NCBI RefSeq assembly: GCF_002288925.2
Contig: NW_022098001.1
Coordinates: 12,148,557-12,212,556, forward strand
Direction: 5' to 3'
Source: Delphinapterus leucas
Taxonomy: Eukaryota; Chordata; Mammalia; Artiodactyla; Monodontidae
DNA length: 64,000 nucleotides
Program-made: the position numbers and the translations under genes
Part shown: one piece after another, positions 34,641-45,846 of the stretch
Numbering within the stretch: the first letter of the stretch is position 1
How the letters are laid out: the number at the start of each line of letters is the position of its first letter
Notes under the pieces: model-generated
What the model saw: the letters and a program-made list of their open reading frames with translations, nothing else
What the model was told of the DNA's origin: nothing
The model's database searches: none

Positions 34641-35104
34641 TTTTATTACTTGAGTGGTTTATATAGATTTATGAAAATAGGTCCAACCATGATATGGGGC
34701 AAACTTTCAAATTTTTGATAATTTACTTCCAGGTCATTCAGCTCTCCCATTTAAAATTCCAGCCTATGAGTATCTCTTATTCTACACTGGAGTAGTAGAG
34801 GGCTTTCCAAAGGAACAGAATTTGGGTAGGTCTGGAAGGCTAGCGGCTTTCAATTGAAGACCCCAGCTTTCAATCATTCAAACCACAGGACAGTACATGG
34901 GTCTGGTAGGAGAGTTCCAGAAAGCAGATCTCCCATAAGTAATACATTTAATGCCCTCTGAGATAGAGTTCAACCATGTTAGATAAAAGCACATCACAGG
35001 GATTCCTGGTCCCAGCTACAAGTGATGACATTAAAAGGGTCATATTCAAAGTTACTTCCTGAATCAGAGAAAGAGCAAAAGGGAAGAGATGATAAGAGGC
35101 ACTA
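34641..35104. other. Unassigned stretch
   Basis: Nothing recognised. Confidence 0.35.
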
Positions 35105-35305
35105 GGTTGGTATTTCTCTAAGTGTGGTCCTCAGAATACCAGCATCAGAATCATCTATAACATCTGTAAAAATGCAGATCCCTGGGTCCCATCCCGGACC
35201 TACTGAATCTGAATCTAAGCATGGGTCCGAGGAATCTACATTTTTATTAATCACCCGGATGATTCCTGTGCATGCTAAATTTTTAAGAACCAGTCCAAGA
35301 AATTT
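35105..35305 (-). mobile_element. MER5A-like hAT-Charlie MITE
   Basis: 'tatttctctaagtgtggtcc', 'catcagaatcatctataaca', 'aatgcagatccctgggtccc', 'ctactgaatctgaatct' and 'gcatgctaaatttttaagaa' match MER5 in reverse orientation. Non-autonomous DNA transposon fossil. Confidence 0.85.
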
Positions 35306-35906
35306 GACTCAGGTTGTGGGACTGAGCTATAAATCTGTGCTGCTGGTGAGGGATCTTCTGTGTCAACTAGAGGAACTGTGGATTGGTTGAGCTCTGGCTT
35401 ACCTCTCTTATACCCCAAGGGTCCCTTTGATTTGCTTCATCCCTGTACTTATCCCAGCCTCAAACTGAGAACCCAGCTCTACAAATCGTACTGGGACCAA
35501 AAGAGGGAAATGGGCAGATCTTGCCATCCTGAGAACTTGGTTCCAACACTGACTTTGTAGTATTCCTTCCTTAATGTGGCTTCTGGCAAGATTATCAAAT
35601 TTCCATTGAAAAAACAACCATATAAGTTCAGGGTAAGACAGTAAGGCTTGAAAAAAAAACAAAGAAAGAAAGAAAAAAAACCACTCAGCTCCTCCCTAAT
35701 AGGGATGAAAGAAGAAAATGGAATATAGAAAATGTACCAAATAAAAAATAAAAGAAAAAGAGAGAGAGAGAAAAAAAGAAAATGTACCAAATAATTGCTT
35801 TTTGTGGTTTACTTGTGAAATCAAGTTAGGCAGTCTTTTGAAAGACAATGCTGTATAAGGTTCTGCTAACAAGAGTAACCAAATTGTTTCTCTAAATTAT
35901 AAATCA

Positions 35907-35907
<1 letters not shown>
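35306..35907. other. Unassigned stretch with A/GA-rich runs
   Basis: No gene recognised. A-rich and (GA)n low-complexity sequence at about 35650-35790. Confidence 0.4.

Positions 35908-35947
<40 letters not shown>
35908..35947 (+). repeat. (TA)20 microsatellite
   Basis: Forty consecutive alternating T and A bases, uninterrupted. Confidence 0.97.
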
Positions 35948-35948
<1 letters not shown>

Positions 35949-37309
35949 TTATTTTATATATAGATTGAAAAATAAGTTATCTTGTCTAGAGAAAAGGAAA
36001 AGGGGAAAGGATAAGGATAATAAAGCATTCTAGCACATATATCAACATTAAAGAAATTCAGTATTTCAATAGTAGCTTGAATGGCCAAACATCTTCCTTT
36101 TTAAGTGTTAGCTGCCTTATTCTCTCTTTTTATCAGTTCGGTTTTCTTGCATTTGTATTTTTTTTAATTAAAATTGTTACATTTGATCCATAGGAATGAG
36201 AAGAGGACATCCGATGCACAATACACATATACATGTGAAACTGTGCTTGCTCCACTACTGTGAGGGCACAGAAGGGTACTGTACACTTTCACTCCAGTAG
36301 TTTTAGAATCATGGATCTCAGTTATGCTCGTGACGTCCCTAGTAGGGCAAGGACAACGTCACCTCCGGCAGGAGTGGGATGGGGGACCTGGAGTGGCTTG
36401 GCAAAATCTCCAGCATCCCACAGCATGCTGGCCAGGAAACTCTCAGTTGCGAGCATCTCAGTCACCCTGTCGACTCAACCCCATGCTGATGCTCAAGCCC
36501 AACTCATTACTACTAACAGCAGCCATATTGTCCAGCGTTAAGGTACACGGCCACACTGTGGACAGGAGCCTACAGAGAAAGAACTTGTTATGGAGTGTAA
36601 ACTGGGGGAGTATGTAGGCAGCTGAAAGTCTGAAGCTGATTTACATGCAAGCCAGCCAGGCCAAAAGAGGAAAGAAACTAGGGACCGAGGCAAATTCAGC
36701 TGAGCTCTGGAATGCAAATAAAGTTTACAAATGAGAAAGGTATCAAGGTTATAATAGTAAGAGTGCAAGGCCAGCACGAGTTCAGCCAATCCCAGCAGCT
36801 TGTTGAAAGCAGTTCTCCCCTACTCCACTGAATGTACTTCCTGATTTCAAAGTTACATAAGCCCATCTGCGGCAGGCAGCTCCATCCATTACCCACATTC
36901 CATCCAGCTAATTAGCAAGTGCCAGACATACTTCTATGGGAGAGGGCTGAGGGCAATTCTGTAAGTCCCTGTGTTTTCATTAATGTGAATTTCTCAGCCT
37001 TTCTAGGTCAGAGAAACGCTGGGTGGATTACAAGCTCTTACTTGTATGAAAAGGGGAAAAAGCATGCTGGCACATTATAAGGAGCTGATGCCAGTTCCCA
37101 AGATTTGGGGAAAGAAGATGGAGTGCTTGAAAGAATGCAAAGATATTTTTTCTTAAGTAAAATAAATTGATAGACTGTTTTACATCTCCCAAAGGAATCA
37201 ATCAAGAGATCATGTAAGGTGCTTTGAGTATTAAATTACAAAAGAAGATTAACTCCAGTAATTAAAGGTGGACTAGTTGATGGGAATTCAACTTCTTGTA
37301 GTTCTTCCT
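35948..37309. other. Unassigned stretch
   Basis: No gene or repeat family recognised, though overlapping 93-97-codon frames occur at 36260-36617. They lack any recognisable domain. Confidence 0.35.
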
Positions 37310-37440
37310 AAACTACCATTCATTCATTCATTCATTCAACAAATGCTCCGTAAAGCCTACCTCATCCCAGGAACTGAGACGGACTCAAGGAACACAGAGG
37401 TCGAGTTTCCTCCTTTGTACTCCAGAAGCCATCTGTCCCC
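37310..37440 (-). repeat. L2 LINE 3' end relic
   Basis: A run of ATTC units leading into 'caacaaatgctccgtaaag', then 'tcatcccaggaactgagac', the reverse complement of the L2 terminus. Confidence 0.65.
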
Positions 37441-38004
37441 TCATCAACATTCCATTTGCAAGCTACTCAGGAATATTACTTTGTCTTTTCCACTAGATTT
37501 TTAGCCAGTCAGTTAATGAACACTTGAGGAAAGAAAGATAGAAGGGAGTGAGAGAGAGATGGAGGGAGACACAATTCCTTTCAAAAAGCACATCACCTAG
37601 TTTGCTGTGAAAGTCAAGGTGGTCTGGAGTTTCGTATAAAGGGACCACGGAGGACTGTTGGCTTTTTTTCCCCTCTTTGTGAGCTAAGTCCTCCATATGG
37701 GACCAACCCTAACCTTTGGCTGATGAACCATAATTTTATGTGGAGCTCTATCAGTATCACATTCATTTTAGAGTTGGGAGGAATTAAAAAACCCATTTGG
37801 GATATTTGTTTTCAATGTATTAAACTGTGTAACTGTCAGGGAACAATGAGGGAAATCAAATAGGGCAGGAAAGGGAAAACAATTTTTACAGAGAAAAGTA
37901 GAATTCATGTTTTAGAATACCCAGGTTAAAAATATTTATTATGATAACAGAGTCAGACTCTCATTACACTTTCACTTGGCATCCCTGAAAAAAGTATTAG
38001 TGGT
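37441..38004. other. Unassigned stretch
   Basis: Nothing recognised. Confidence 0.35.
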
Positions 38005-38725
38005 AGAAATTAAGACACCTGAAATTACCAAGCATTGGGGAAGACAGGGAACAGCCGGAACTCTTACGTACTTCTGGTGGGAATGTAAATTGGCACAATC
38101 CCATTGAATACAATTTGGCATCACTAGCAAGGCTGAATATGTGTAAACCCCTTGACCCAGAAATTCCACTCCTAGGTATATGCCCTAGAGCAACTTTTGC
38201 ACGTATGTGCCAAGAGACGTGGACAAAAATATGTTCATAAACTACACTGTTGGAAACAGCAAAAACTGGAATCAACCCAAAAGTCCATCAACAGTCAAAT
38301 GGGGAGGTAAGCTGTGGCATAGTCACACAATGAAGTATTATAAAATGTGAAAATAAATGAAGCACAGCTGCACACGTCAAAATGCATGCTATGCTTTTAC
38401 AAAAGCAAATTATGGAAGACTACATGCAATGAAAATAGTTTTATAAAGCTTTTAAAAAAGCAAAACTATATAATATATTGTTTAGAGATACATACATGGG
38501 AAACCTATTTTAAAAAACATAAAAGGATTAACACAAAAAATCCAGACTAGCATTTGCAGGGTGAGGGGACACAGAGAGACTCCAGGAGTGGAGCCCAAGG
38601 TAGAGTCAATGGGACTAGTGATGTTAGGTTGAGACCGTTTCATTATACAGATGATCGTTTCATTATTAGGCTTCACAGTGTACATAGATGACACATATTC
38701 TGTTGTACAGATCAACTGTGACATA
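38005..38725 (+). repeat. Old L1 (L1M-type) 3' end
   Basis: 'gtacttctggtgggaatgta', 'gacccagaaattccactcct', 'gcaaaaactggaatcaaccc', 'aaagtccatcaacagtcaaa' and 'cacacaatgaagtattataa' are the ORF2 C-terminal landmarks of L1, followed by a diverged 3' UTR. Confidence 0.85.
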
Positions 38726-38950
38726 TATAAAATATTTAAATTCTGGTATATTATATGATGGAATACTACACAGCCATTAAGATACGTTAATTAGATCTAC
38801 ATTTTCTGGTAGGAAAAGATCAAGACAAATTGTTTAGGTTAACAAAAGACCAAGATAGAAAAATACCATAGTACACTCCCATTTCTGTAACAAGTTAGCC
38901 AAGATATTAAAAGCTCATATAACTACATGATAAGTATACATTTGTACTGA
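38726..38950 (+). repeat. Old L1M 3' UTR, left part (interrupted)
   Basis: 'gatggaatactacacagcca' and 'accatagtacactcccattt' are late L1M landmarks. The element seems to resume at about 39393 after an inserted sequence. Confidence 0.7.
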
Positions 38951-39392
38951 ATACCTTCTGCTTGGTCTTCCAACCCACCCTCCACCCTGCACTCTGACTG
39001 AGGAGGTTGACCTAGATGGACCCCATCAATCAGTTTTCCTGCTCCCTGGCTTCCCATAGGGTTCAGTCCACAGGCAGCTTCAGCAGGAGAATGGAGGGAG
39101 GGAAAAGAGGGAGGTCACTGTGCTTATTCCCAGCTACCTCTCTGTAGGTGTGGCTGCATCCCTCCACCAAAGGTCTCAGCACCATCAGAGGGTCCTTTCT
39201 GCAGCACGTTCCCTGTGTCCAGGTATCCATGAAACTCCCTCCCTGTGCCCTTTCAGGGCTAGGGATAGTAAACACTGTCTCTAGTGGCTTCCCTCCACCA
39301 TCTCACACTTTGTAAATAGTCCCTTTATTAAACTCAAATTATCCTAATTTGATTCCACCATCTGTTTCCTGCTGGGACCCCAATTGATACAA
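38951..39392 (+). repeat. LTR-like ancient repeat inserted in an L1M 3' end
   Basis: About 440 bp beginning TGTACTGAATACC and ending CCAATTGATACA, with 'tttgtaaatagtccctttat' and 'ccatctgtttcctgctggga' near its 3' side. This is a recurrent mammalian repeat that I know by sequence but cannot name with certainty. Possible TG...CA termini and a TTTATTAAA polyadenylation-like signal suggest a solitary LTR. No coding capacity. Confidence 0.5.
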
Positions 39393-39600
39393 TTACACAT
39401 GGATATACAAGCATAGAAAAAGGACTAGAAATATACACAAGAAAGGTAATCAGTGGTTAACACTGGTGAAAGAAGCTAGAATTAGAGGAAGAGGGAAACA
39501 CTACGGTTTTGGCCTTTATATTTTTGTATTGTATAACTTATTTCTAAGAGGCAAGTATTCATGTATTTGAGCAAAACAAATTTTAGGAGTACAAGAAAAA
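39393..39600 (+). repeat. Old L1M 3' UTR, right part
   Basis: 'atacaagcatagaaaaagga', 'gtaatcagtggttaacactg' and 'tttttgtattgtataactta' match the late 3' UTR of old L1s and continue the piece at 38726-38950. Confidence 0.7.
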
Positions 39601-39649
39601 ATAATGTTTTAAATGCAAAGCTGGGCAGTTTAGTTAAAGGACCAAATCA

Positions 39650-39725
39650 GGTCCCTTCATCTCTATATCCCTGGTCCCCGGCACAGTGCCAGCCACACAG
39701 TAGGTGCTGATAAGAAATGCTGACA
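39650..39725 (+). repeat. L2/MIR 3' terminus fragment
   Basis: 'ccccggcacagtgccagcca' and 'cacagtaggtgctgataaga' are the shared L2/MIR tail. Confidence 0.65.
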
Positions 39726-40096
39726 CTGTAATCCAGTGAACCTTAAACTTAAAGGATGTCTCAGAAGCAAGGTTAGCTTCTATGGAGTTAAGTAATAAAA
39801 GGGAAAGAATAAACACCTGCTAGAGTAGCTCCACAGAGGCTTCCTAGAGGCGTGGGTAATGATGGCCCCAATGACTATAGGTGCAGGCAACAACTGGGCT
39901 ATGAGCCTGGTTCCTGGCCTGCACGGTGTGCCCACGGCTGAGGCCCCAGGCCCTCTGCAATGAGCTGGGCGTGAGAATTGCACATAACCACGCTTATGGA
40001 CGTGTCTCTCCAAGGCCAGACAGACTTCAGTACTACTATCTCCTCTCTTGGTACCCAGGGTCTGGATGCTTCTCTGGACTATGAACTCTGTGGTTA
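39726..40096. other. Unassigned stretch
   Basis: Nothing recognised. The long minus-strand frame at 39780-40451 (223 codons) is created by reading through the adjacent SINE. Confidence 0.4.
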
Positions 40097-40109
40097 AAAC
40101 CCTTTGGCT
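40097..40109. repeat. Target-site duplication, left copy, of CHR-2 SINE
   Basis: AAACCCTTTGGCT, perfectly repeated at 40314-40326. Confidence 0.95.
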
Positions 40110-40313
40110 GGGCTTCCCTGGTGGCGCAGTGGTTGAGAGTCCACCTGCCGATACAGGGGACACGGGTTCGTGCCCCGGTCCGGGAAGATCCCACATGCCG
40201 TGGAGCGGCTGGGCCCGTGAGCCATGGCCGCTGAGCCTGCGCGTCCGGAGCCTGTGCTCCGCAACGGGAGAGGCCACAACAGTGAGAGGCCCGCGTACCA
40301 CAAAAAAACAAAC
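40110..40313 (+). mobile_element. CHR-2 SINE (cetacean), plus strand
   Basis: Starts GGGCTTCCCTGGTGGCGCAG, B-box-like GGGTTCGTGCCCC, CHR-2 body with CpG-rich 'gagcctgcgcgtccggagcc', and a CAAAA-rich tail. It is flanked by a perfect 13-bp target-site duplication and is one of the least mutated copies here, hence comparatively recent. RNA polymerase III transcript mobilised by L1. Confidence 0.97.
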
Positions 40314-40326
40314 AAACCCTTTGGCT
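40314..40326. repeat. Target-site duplication, right copy, of CHR-2 SINE
   Basis: AAACCCTTTGGCT, identical to 40097-40109. Confidence 0.95.
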
Positions 40327-40484
40327 ACCAGGCTATGACCACTAGACTGGATGCCATCTGGGCAGCTGAGGCTGCGGGTGGCCACCAACACCTGTCTGAG
40401 CCCAGGAAGGAGATTAAACCCAGGTCCAGGCTCCCCGCTAGGCTGGCCCACTCAGCCATAGAAAACCAGGTCTGGTTAACTCAA

Positions 40485-40745
40485 ATTGTCCTTCAAAACT
40501 CAGTTCCTCTGAGAAGCCTTTCCTGATTCCCTGAATTTGAGTTAAGTGCTTTCCTTCTTAAATGGTCCATAGATACTGTGTACTTCCTCTATCATAATAT
40601 TTTTTATACTATTGATATATTGAAATCACCCATTTACCTGTGTGTCTCTCTCACTAAAGTACAAGCTCTGAGGACAGGGGCTGATCTTAGTCACCTCTGT
40701 ATCATAAGGGACACTGACATAGAGTAGGGATTCAGCAAATACTGG
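40485..40745 (+). repeat. L2 LINE 3' end relic, plus strand
   Basis: 'tccttcaaaactcagttcct', 'ctgagaagcctttcctgatt', 'gtacaagctctgaggacagg' and 'acatagagtagggattcagc' are in L2 order. Confidence 0.88.
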
Positions 40746-40857
40746 AAGGGAAAAAAAAAAAAAGGAAGAAGAAAGAGATGGAGTGAGGAAACTAAGGAAG
40801 GAAGGAAGGGAGGGAGGGAGGGATGGAGGGAGGGAGGGAGGGAGGAAAAAAAGAAAC
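40746..40857 (+). repeat. A-run plus (GGAA)n/(GGGA)n purine microsatellite
   Basis: Begins with an A-run of about 13, then imperfect GGAAGGAAGGGAGGGAGG units. The minus-strand frames here encode only Pro/Ser/Leu repeats and are artefacts of simple sequence. Confidence 0.92.
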
Positions 40858-40974
40858 CACTCGCTGCGGGGTCCATAGATATGACAACACAAAATAGATC
40901 ACCCTGTTTTGCCTACTCTGATGACTTAAAGCAATGGATATTCAAGAGTCCCAGCAAAGATGAAGTCGTTGATT

Positions 40975-41070
40975 TATCACATACTTACTGAGAACCGCCC
41001 TTCCACCAATTACTGTGCTAGGGGCCAGTGATATAATGGTGAGAAGAAAAACAGATCATAGCCCCTTACT
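40975..41070 (-). repeat. L2 LINE terminus relic
   Basis: 'catacttactgagaaccgcc', 'actgtgctaggggccagtga' and 'tataatggtgagaagaaaaa' resemble the reversed L2 tail. Confidence 0.6.
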
Positions 41071-42219
41071 CACCCCCTACCCCCACGCACATATGTGGGG
41101 ACATTTTGTTTTTCAAACTTCTGATGTTTCTAAATGTTCTGAAATATTTTCCAAAGGTCTCTTGAGGTCTTTGGAGTATTTAGATACTTCTGCTTATTTC
41201 TAAAAATAGTTTTCAGGCAAGAGATTTTGTGAGTTAATTAGCATTAGGTACAGCTATCAGAGACCTGTACTGGTTCCTCTGTGCCGAATTATCTCAAGAA
41301 TTCTTTGCCAAAGAAACAAAAATGAATGTTTAATTTTGGACCCCCTCTGTCTTTGTGATGGCTTTACAGAATTCTGTGGTATTTGAAAAGCATCAGGAAA
41401 AGTAAATAATGAAGGTTTGGTGTTCCTTTTTTAAACACAAATGAACCCATTAGGCAAATGAGTCAGAAATCATATGAGAACATTAGGAATTAAAACAGAC
41501 TTGAAAATGATTTCTAAAAGACCTTAGGCAAAATTCTATTCAATTCCATCCAGAAATACTGCATTAGTCCCACCAGACTGATCGATGCTACCTTCTGATT
41601 GCCCCTCACCACCCTTACCTCCTTCTAATATGTACCCATTGCCACAATGGAGCAGGCAGAGAGAATGCAAGAACTTCATTCTTAACAAACAGGTCCAAGG
41701 TTTTCTCCAAGCACATGAGAAGTGTACCAAAAGACCATGAAAAGGAGAGAAAGAATAAAACCAACACACAAAATTATAATTTTCTATTGGATGTTCACTA
41801 CTTGACTTGGGTTCATAAGACACTGGCCATGCTCATTAGAGAGGTAAGCAATACATGGTAAGAAAAGAGATAGAACAAACTGGGATGCACAGTCGACTTT
41901 CAGTTATCCACATGTGGTTAACAAGTGGAGACCTTTCCATCTCAGGCTGATTTCCTGGGCCACTATCAGGATAAGACTTTTAAGTGGATGGAGTAGACTG
42001 TTACTTTGTGCTATGATTTGGGAGATCCTGAAAAATCCTAAAATCCAAACTCTCCATCTTCTCCAACTCCCTCATGGGCCTTTCCAGGGTACACAAAATT
42101 CCCATGTTATACACATTAAAACACTGACAGGCCTTCACAAGAAGGCAAACTCTACCAGGGATGTAAAACCTTAAACCGTTAACAGCCTGTGGTTGGTTAC
42201 GTGGCTGATGCATGGGTGG
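41071..42219. other. Unassigned stretch
   Basis: No gene recognised. 'gactttcagttatccacatg' near 41894 vaguely recalls Tigger termini but is too short to call. Confidence 0.35.
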
Positions 42220-42770
42220 GTTCACACATGCTGGCTCAACATCCATTTCCCCTGCTTTTGAAAACAGAAACCTGGTTTGGTCCTGGGAACAATCTCTTCC
42301 CCACTCTCAGTCCATGGTCTGGGTGAAACTGACCGTGACCCCTGGCTCCGGTATAGCACCCTAGCGAGTGCTGGACAACCGCAGACCGACAACCCCCCAT
42401 CACAGTGAAAGGAGGCAAATGACTCAAGTCAAACTAATGTAAGTTCTATCCAGGACTTCTGCCAGAAAAAAAAATTTCCCCATTTCTTTTAGGATGCTAA
42501 AATGGTAGAATATAATCCTGGTGCTATTAAGGCCTTTGGGACCCCATTTCTCAGTTTGCCTGAGAATGAAGCATACCAAAAAAAGTAGAGCCTTGTGAAG
42601 GAGAGGCAAACGTCTGATATATTGTAGAAACCTGGATTCAGCCCTACAAAAATTCTTTAGTTACACGAGCCATGACATTGCCCTCTTATTAAACCAGTCT
42701 CACTAAGTTTCTGAAACTTAAAACTCCAAGAGTTCTGATTCATACATAGGTATTGATGCCCTAATCAGAA
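42220..42770 (+). repeat. LTR-like ancient repeat (uncertain family)
   Basis: The 3' part ('acctggattcagccctacaa', 'cttattaaaccagtctcact', 'tctgaaacttaaaactccaa', 'gagttctgattcata') matches a common mammalian repeat whose terminus reads ...AATAAA...cctgactgatac. The 5' part is only weakly recognisable. Non-coding. Confidence 0.45.
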
Positions 42771-43289
42771 TGCATGGTGGAGAAAAACGCAGGCTGCAGA
42801 GTGGAAGGAAAAGAACATAACTGGAGATCACAAAGATCTGGCTCTGTCCCTAAATACTTAACGTTGGACACGTCCCTTCATAAAAACAATTGGGGGTGGG
42901 TGGGTGATAATGAACTCTAAGCTCCCTTTAAGCTTTGACATACCATGATTACAGACATACTCCTGAGAGTGGGGAGAAGAACCGGAGAAAGGCATACTTT
43001 GCCTGCTTGCAAAGGGAGGTGGGAGTCGGGGGCTTGTTTAGCTAAGCTAATGGGGACCCACAGGCAAGGAAGATGGGTTGCTGACAGGAAAATGAATGAT
43101 CGTGCAACAAACTTCAATAACTTGACAATTTTGCCTGAACCAGTCCTGACTATCAAAGAAAGAAACTTCGGAGTCAAAGTCAAGACCTGTGTATTAACCA
43201 TTCCCTCCAGGAGTAAGGCTGCCCTAGAGGTTAGGAGATGAAGGATGTGGCTGCCACACTGATGTGTGATTGGGCCCTTTTTGCTCCAC
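42771..43289. other. Unassigned stretch
   Basis: Possibly a very decayed MIR near 42830-42890 ('ctggctctgtccctaaatac'); otherwise nothing recognised. Opposed chance frames of 98 and 133 codons at 42917-43318. Confidence 0.35.
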
Positions 43290-43460
43290 TGAGACCCTGC
43301 CAGGAACACCCTCTTCACCTAGCACTTCCTGTTTGAAGCCTACCTGACCTTCGGCACCCAGCCCAAGGCTCTTCTCCTCCATGAAGCCTCCTGCAGCATC
43401 GCTTCACGCAGTGATCTCTCTGTGGTCCTTAATCCTAGGTCACTTGTTATGTGTTCCTCT
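43290..43460 (+). repeat. L2 LINE 3' region relic
   Basis: 'gcctacctgaccttcggcac' and 'ctcctccatgaagcctcctg' correspond to the L2 'cacctcctccatgaagcc' block. Confidence 0.7.
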
Positions 43461-43689
43461 CACTTAAAAATTACCTGATTTGTGGATGGGCCTTTCTGCA
43501 ATGATGGGAGACCCCAGAGGATGCCAGAGACGACATGCCCCCCAGTGACAGATGCTGGGTGAGAACTTAGGTCCCCAGCCTCCACATGCAGAGAGCTCTT
43601 CCCTCCACATCCACCAATGACACCTACTGCTGCCTTCTCGTCCTCTTGTTGCCTTTTCACTGAATGCTCACTTCAACACTGCTGCCCCT

Positions 43690-43905
43690 GCAACTTCTTC
43701 CTGAATGCCTCCTGTGTACAAGGCACTGTGTTAGGTTGCTTGTGAACATTTTCTGTAATATCACAACCATTCTGGAAGTACACATCACCAGTCCCGTTTC
43801 AGACACGAGGCACAGTAAGGCTGAGTGACCTGACCAAGATCACAGAGCTACGAACAGGAAGAGCTAGGATTTCAAGTTAGGACTATCTAGTTGTGAGGCC
43901 ATTTT
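43690..43905 (-). repeat. MIR SINE relic, minus strand
   Basis: 'gtgtacaaggcactgtgtta', 'gaggcacagtaaggctgagt' and 'ccaagatcacagagctacga' are the reverse complement of MIR. Confidence 0.85.
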
Positions 43906-43916
43906 TTCCCCTCTCT

Positions 43917-43943
43917 ATCATCATCACCACCACCACCACCACA
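43917..43943 (+). repeat. (CAT)n/(CAC)n trinucleotide run
   Basis: Short perfect CAC repeat preceded by CAT units. Confidence 0.85.
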
Positions 43944-44034
43944 TTAGCATCACTGGTACTTAGCAAAGAGCAGCTCAAGATATAACTTTAAATCCTCCCC
44001 GCCTTGCCATGTGGATATTAATCTTATTTTCCAG

Positions 44035-44270
44035 ATGAAGTCACTTCCTCCAGGAAGCCACTGCTGACCACCACCTCTAGTTGAGCTTCGCGTCCCTCCT
44101 AAGTGCTTCTCTTCCATCCTATGCTTCCTCTGTGTTTTTAGCATTTAGCTACTGCCTTGAAAACCTCAGCTTTCTGTCTCCTCCACGAAATTAAAAGCAA
44201 CTTGGAGGCAGGGACAATGTCTCCTCAGTTGCTTATTCAGTAACTAATTGTTGAATAAATAAGGTTGACA
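44035..44270 (+). repeat. L2 LINE 3' end relic, plus strand
   Basis: 'cttcctccaggaagccactg', 'ggaggcagggacaatgtctc' and 'ctaattgttgaataaataag' span the L2 3' end to its terminus. Confidence 0.88.
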
Positions 44271-44827
44271 AAAGTTCACAGGAAGCCTCTGCTGACGGTA
44301 CAGGACACTTTCCATTTCACCCTGGCCCCTCCCCCTACTCATTACATTCACTTCCACGCAGAGCAGGAACAAACTGGCCCCGGGCTGCCAAGAACAGCAA
44401 CATCAGGGGAAAATTATCTCCCTGTGACTGGGGCTACACACTTGGCATTTTCTCACCAAATCTGGTGTTCATGACTTTGCTGAGGCCTAGTCAAAGACAA
44501 ATCAAAGCTACTTCCAAGAGACAGATGGCAAAAGAGCATAACCTGAGCCAGACCTCTCAAACCACCAATTCCCCGTGGCAAGAGCTTTTGGTGGCTCTTT
44601 GCAAACATCCAGCGGTCCTCACTGAGCCATGCAGAAGGACTCTACAATCTGAAAGAGTTGACAAAAATCATCTCTTGAATCTATTGTGGCAATTTTTAAA
44701 GAATACACCGATCAGCGAGAAATCAGTGGTTGCTGGAGGGTGGTGTGAACATTTTTAGAAAGGCCTTAATACCCTCTTACGTGCATTCAGAATCACCCTA
44801 TTCCACAGACACCTCCTTTCACCATAA
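44271..44827. other. Unassigned stretch
   Basis: No gene or repeat recognised. Confidence 0.35.
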
Positions 44828-44925
44828 GCAGTCATTCATCTAACCAGTAGTTACCGCATATCTGTTGAGAATCAAGCACTCTCCTAGATGCTGGAGAGAT
44901 AATGGTGAACAGATGAAACCTGGTA
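44828..44925 (-). repeat. L2 LINE terminus relic
   Basis: 'gcatatctgttgagaatcaa', 'gcactctcctagatgctgga' and 'gagataatggtgaacagatg' match reversed L2. Confidence 0.65.
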
Positions 44926-45582
44926 CCACAAATGAGCTCGTACCTGGAAGTGGCTGCTCATCAGACCATTGGCATCTAACCACCGGGAAATGGGTGCATG
45001 CAAGTTATATCTCCAGTAAAATAGATGGTTAAGACTAAAAACCTCCAAAGGATACCATTCTTACTGCCAGAGATAGAACTTTTTGGTAATTGTGTTTGTG
45101 AGGGTTCAACTTACACTTTAGAAACAGCTAGGCAAAGAATCAGACCTCTGAAACAGTAATTCTATGGACTTCAAATGCGGAGCCAGCAAGCGAGAGAGAT
45201 TCTCTATTCCAAACAAACTCTGCACAAGTGAACAGGATTAACGTTTCAATATATCCAAAAAAATCACTCCCTCTATATATTTTAAAAATGTAACAGTTCT
45301 CTTAACTCCTCATCCAATGAAGATATAAGGAGTTCCAACTGCTAGCCATCTGCTGAGCTAAAAGAAATACGTGTCCCTCTTTGCTCTGTGACTTTCTATG
45401 TATTTGCTTCCTTGATCTTGGGCTCATGTGAAGCTGAAGGCGCTTAAGGAGAGAAGATAACACTGTATTTTCCCTGTTCATTTCTGTTGTCATAGAAACC
45501 CCTATAGTTTCTGAATACGTTTCAGGAAACCTATATCTCCCTCTTGATCTCGTAGCGGTGAAGATTGGGAAGGAAAAGCTTT
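44926..45582. other. Unassigned stretch
   Basis: Nothing recognised. The 169-codon minus frame at 45302-45811 gains its length from the SINE at 45600-45829. Confidence 0.4.
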
Positions 45583-45599
45583 CTCCCCTCTTGGTTTTT
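45583..45599. repeat. Target-site duplication, left copy, of CHR-2 SINE
   Basis: CTCCCCTCTTGGTTTTT, perfectly repeated at 45830-45846. Confidence 0.93.
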
Positions 45600-45829
45600 T
45601 TTTGTTTGTTTTGTTTTTTTTTGTTTGTTTGTTTTTTTGCTGTACGCGGGCCTCTCACTGTTGTGGCCTCTCCTGTTGCGGAGCACAGGCTCCGGACGCG
45701 CAGGCTCAGCGACCGTGGCTCACGGGCCCAGCCGCTCCGCGGCATGTGGGATCTTCCCGGACCGGGGCGCGAACCCGTGTCCCCTGCATCGGCAGGTAGA
45801 CTCTCAACCACTGCGCCACCAGCGAAGCC
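45600..45829 (-). mobile_element. CHR-2 SINE (cetacean), minus strand
   Basis: Reversed copy with a T/G-rich tail (TTTTGTTTG units) at the left. The CHR-2 body follows: 'cctctcactgttgtggcctc', 'caggctccggacgcgcaggc', 'cacgggcccagccgctccgc'. The head is at the right, 'ccactgcgccaccagcgaag'. It retains many CpGs and has a perfect 17-bp target-site duplication, so it is a young copy. Confidence 0.97.
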
Positions 45830-45846
45830 CTCCCCTCTTGGTTTTT
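45830..45846. repeat. Target-site duplication, right copy, of CHR-2 SINE
   Basis: CTCCCCTCTTGGTTTTT, identical to 45583-45599. Confidence 0.93.

Noticed and set aside
40314..40326. Direct repeats flanking CHR-2 considered as a phage-like attachment site or CRISPR unit
   Set aside because: Two copies only, bounding a SINE with an A-tail; they are L1-type target-site duplications.
39780..40451. 223-codon minus-strand open frame
   Set aside because: Its length comes from reading antisense through a CHR-2 SINE; the same peptide pattern recurs at every CHR-2 copy (13643-13981, 45302-45891).
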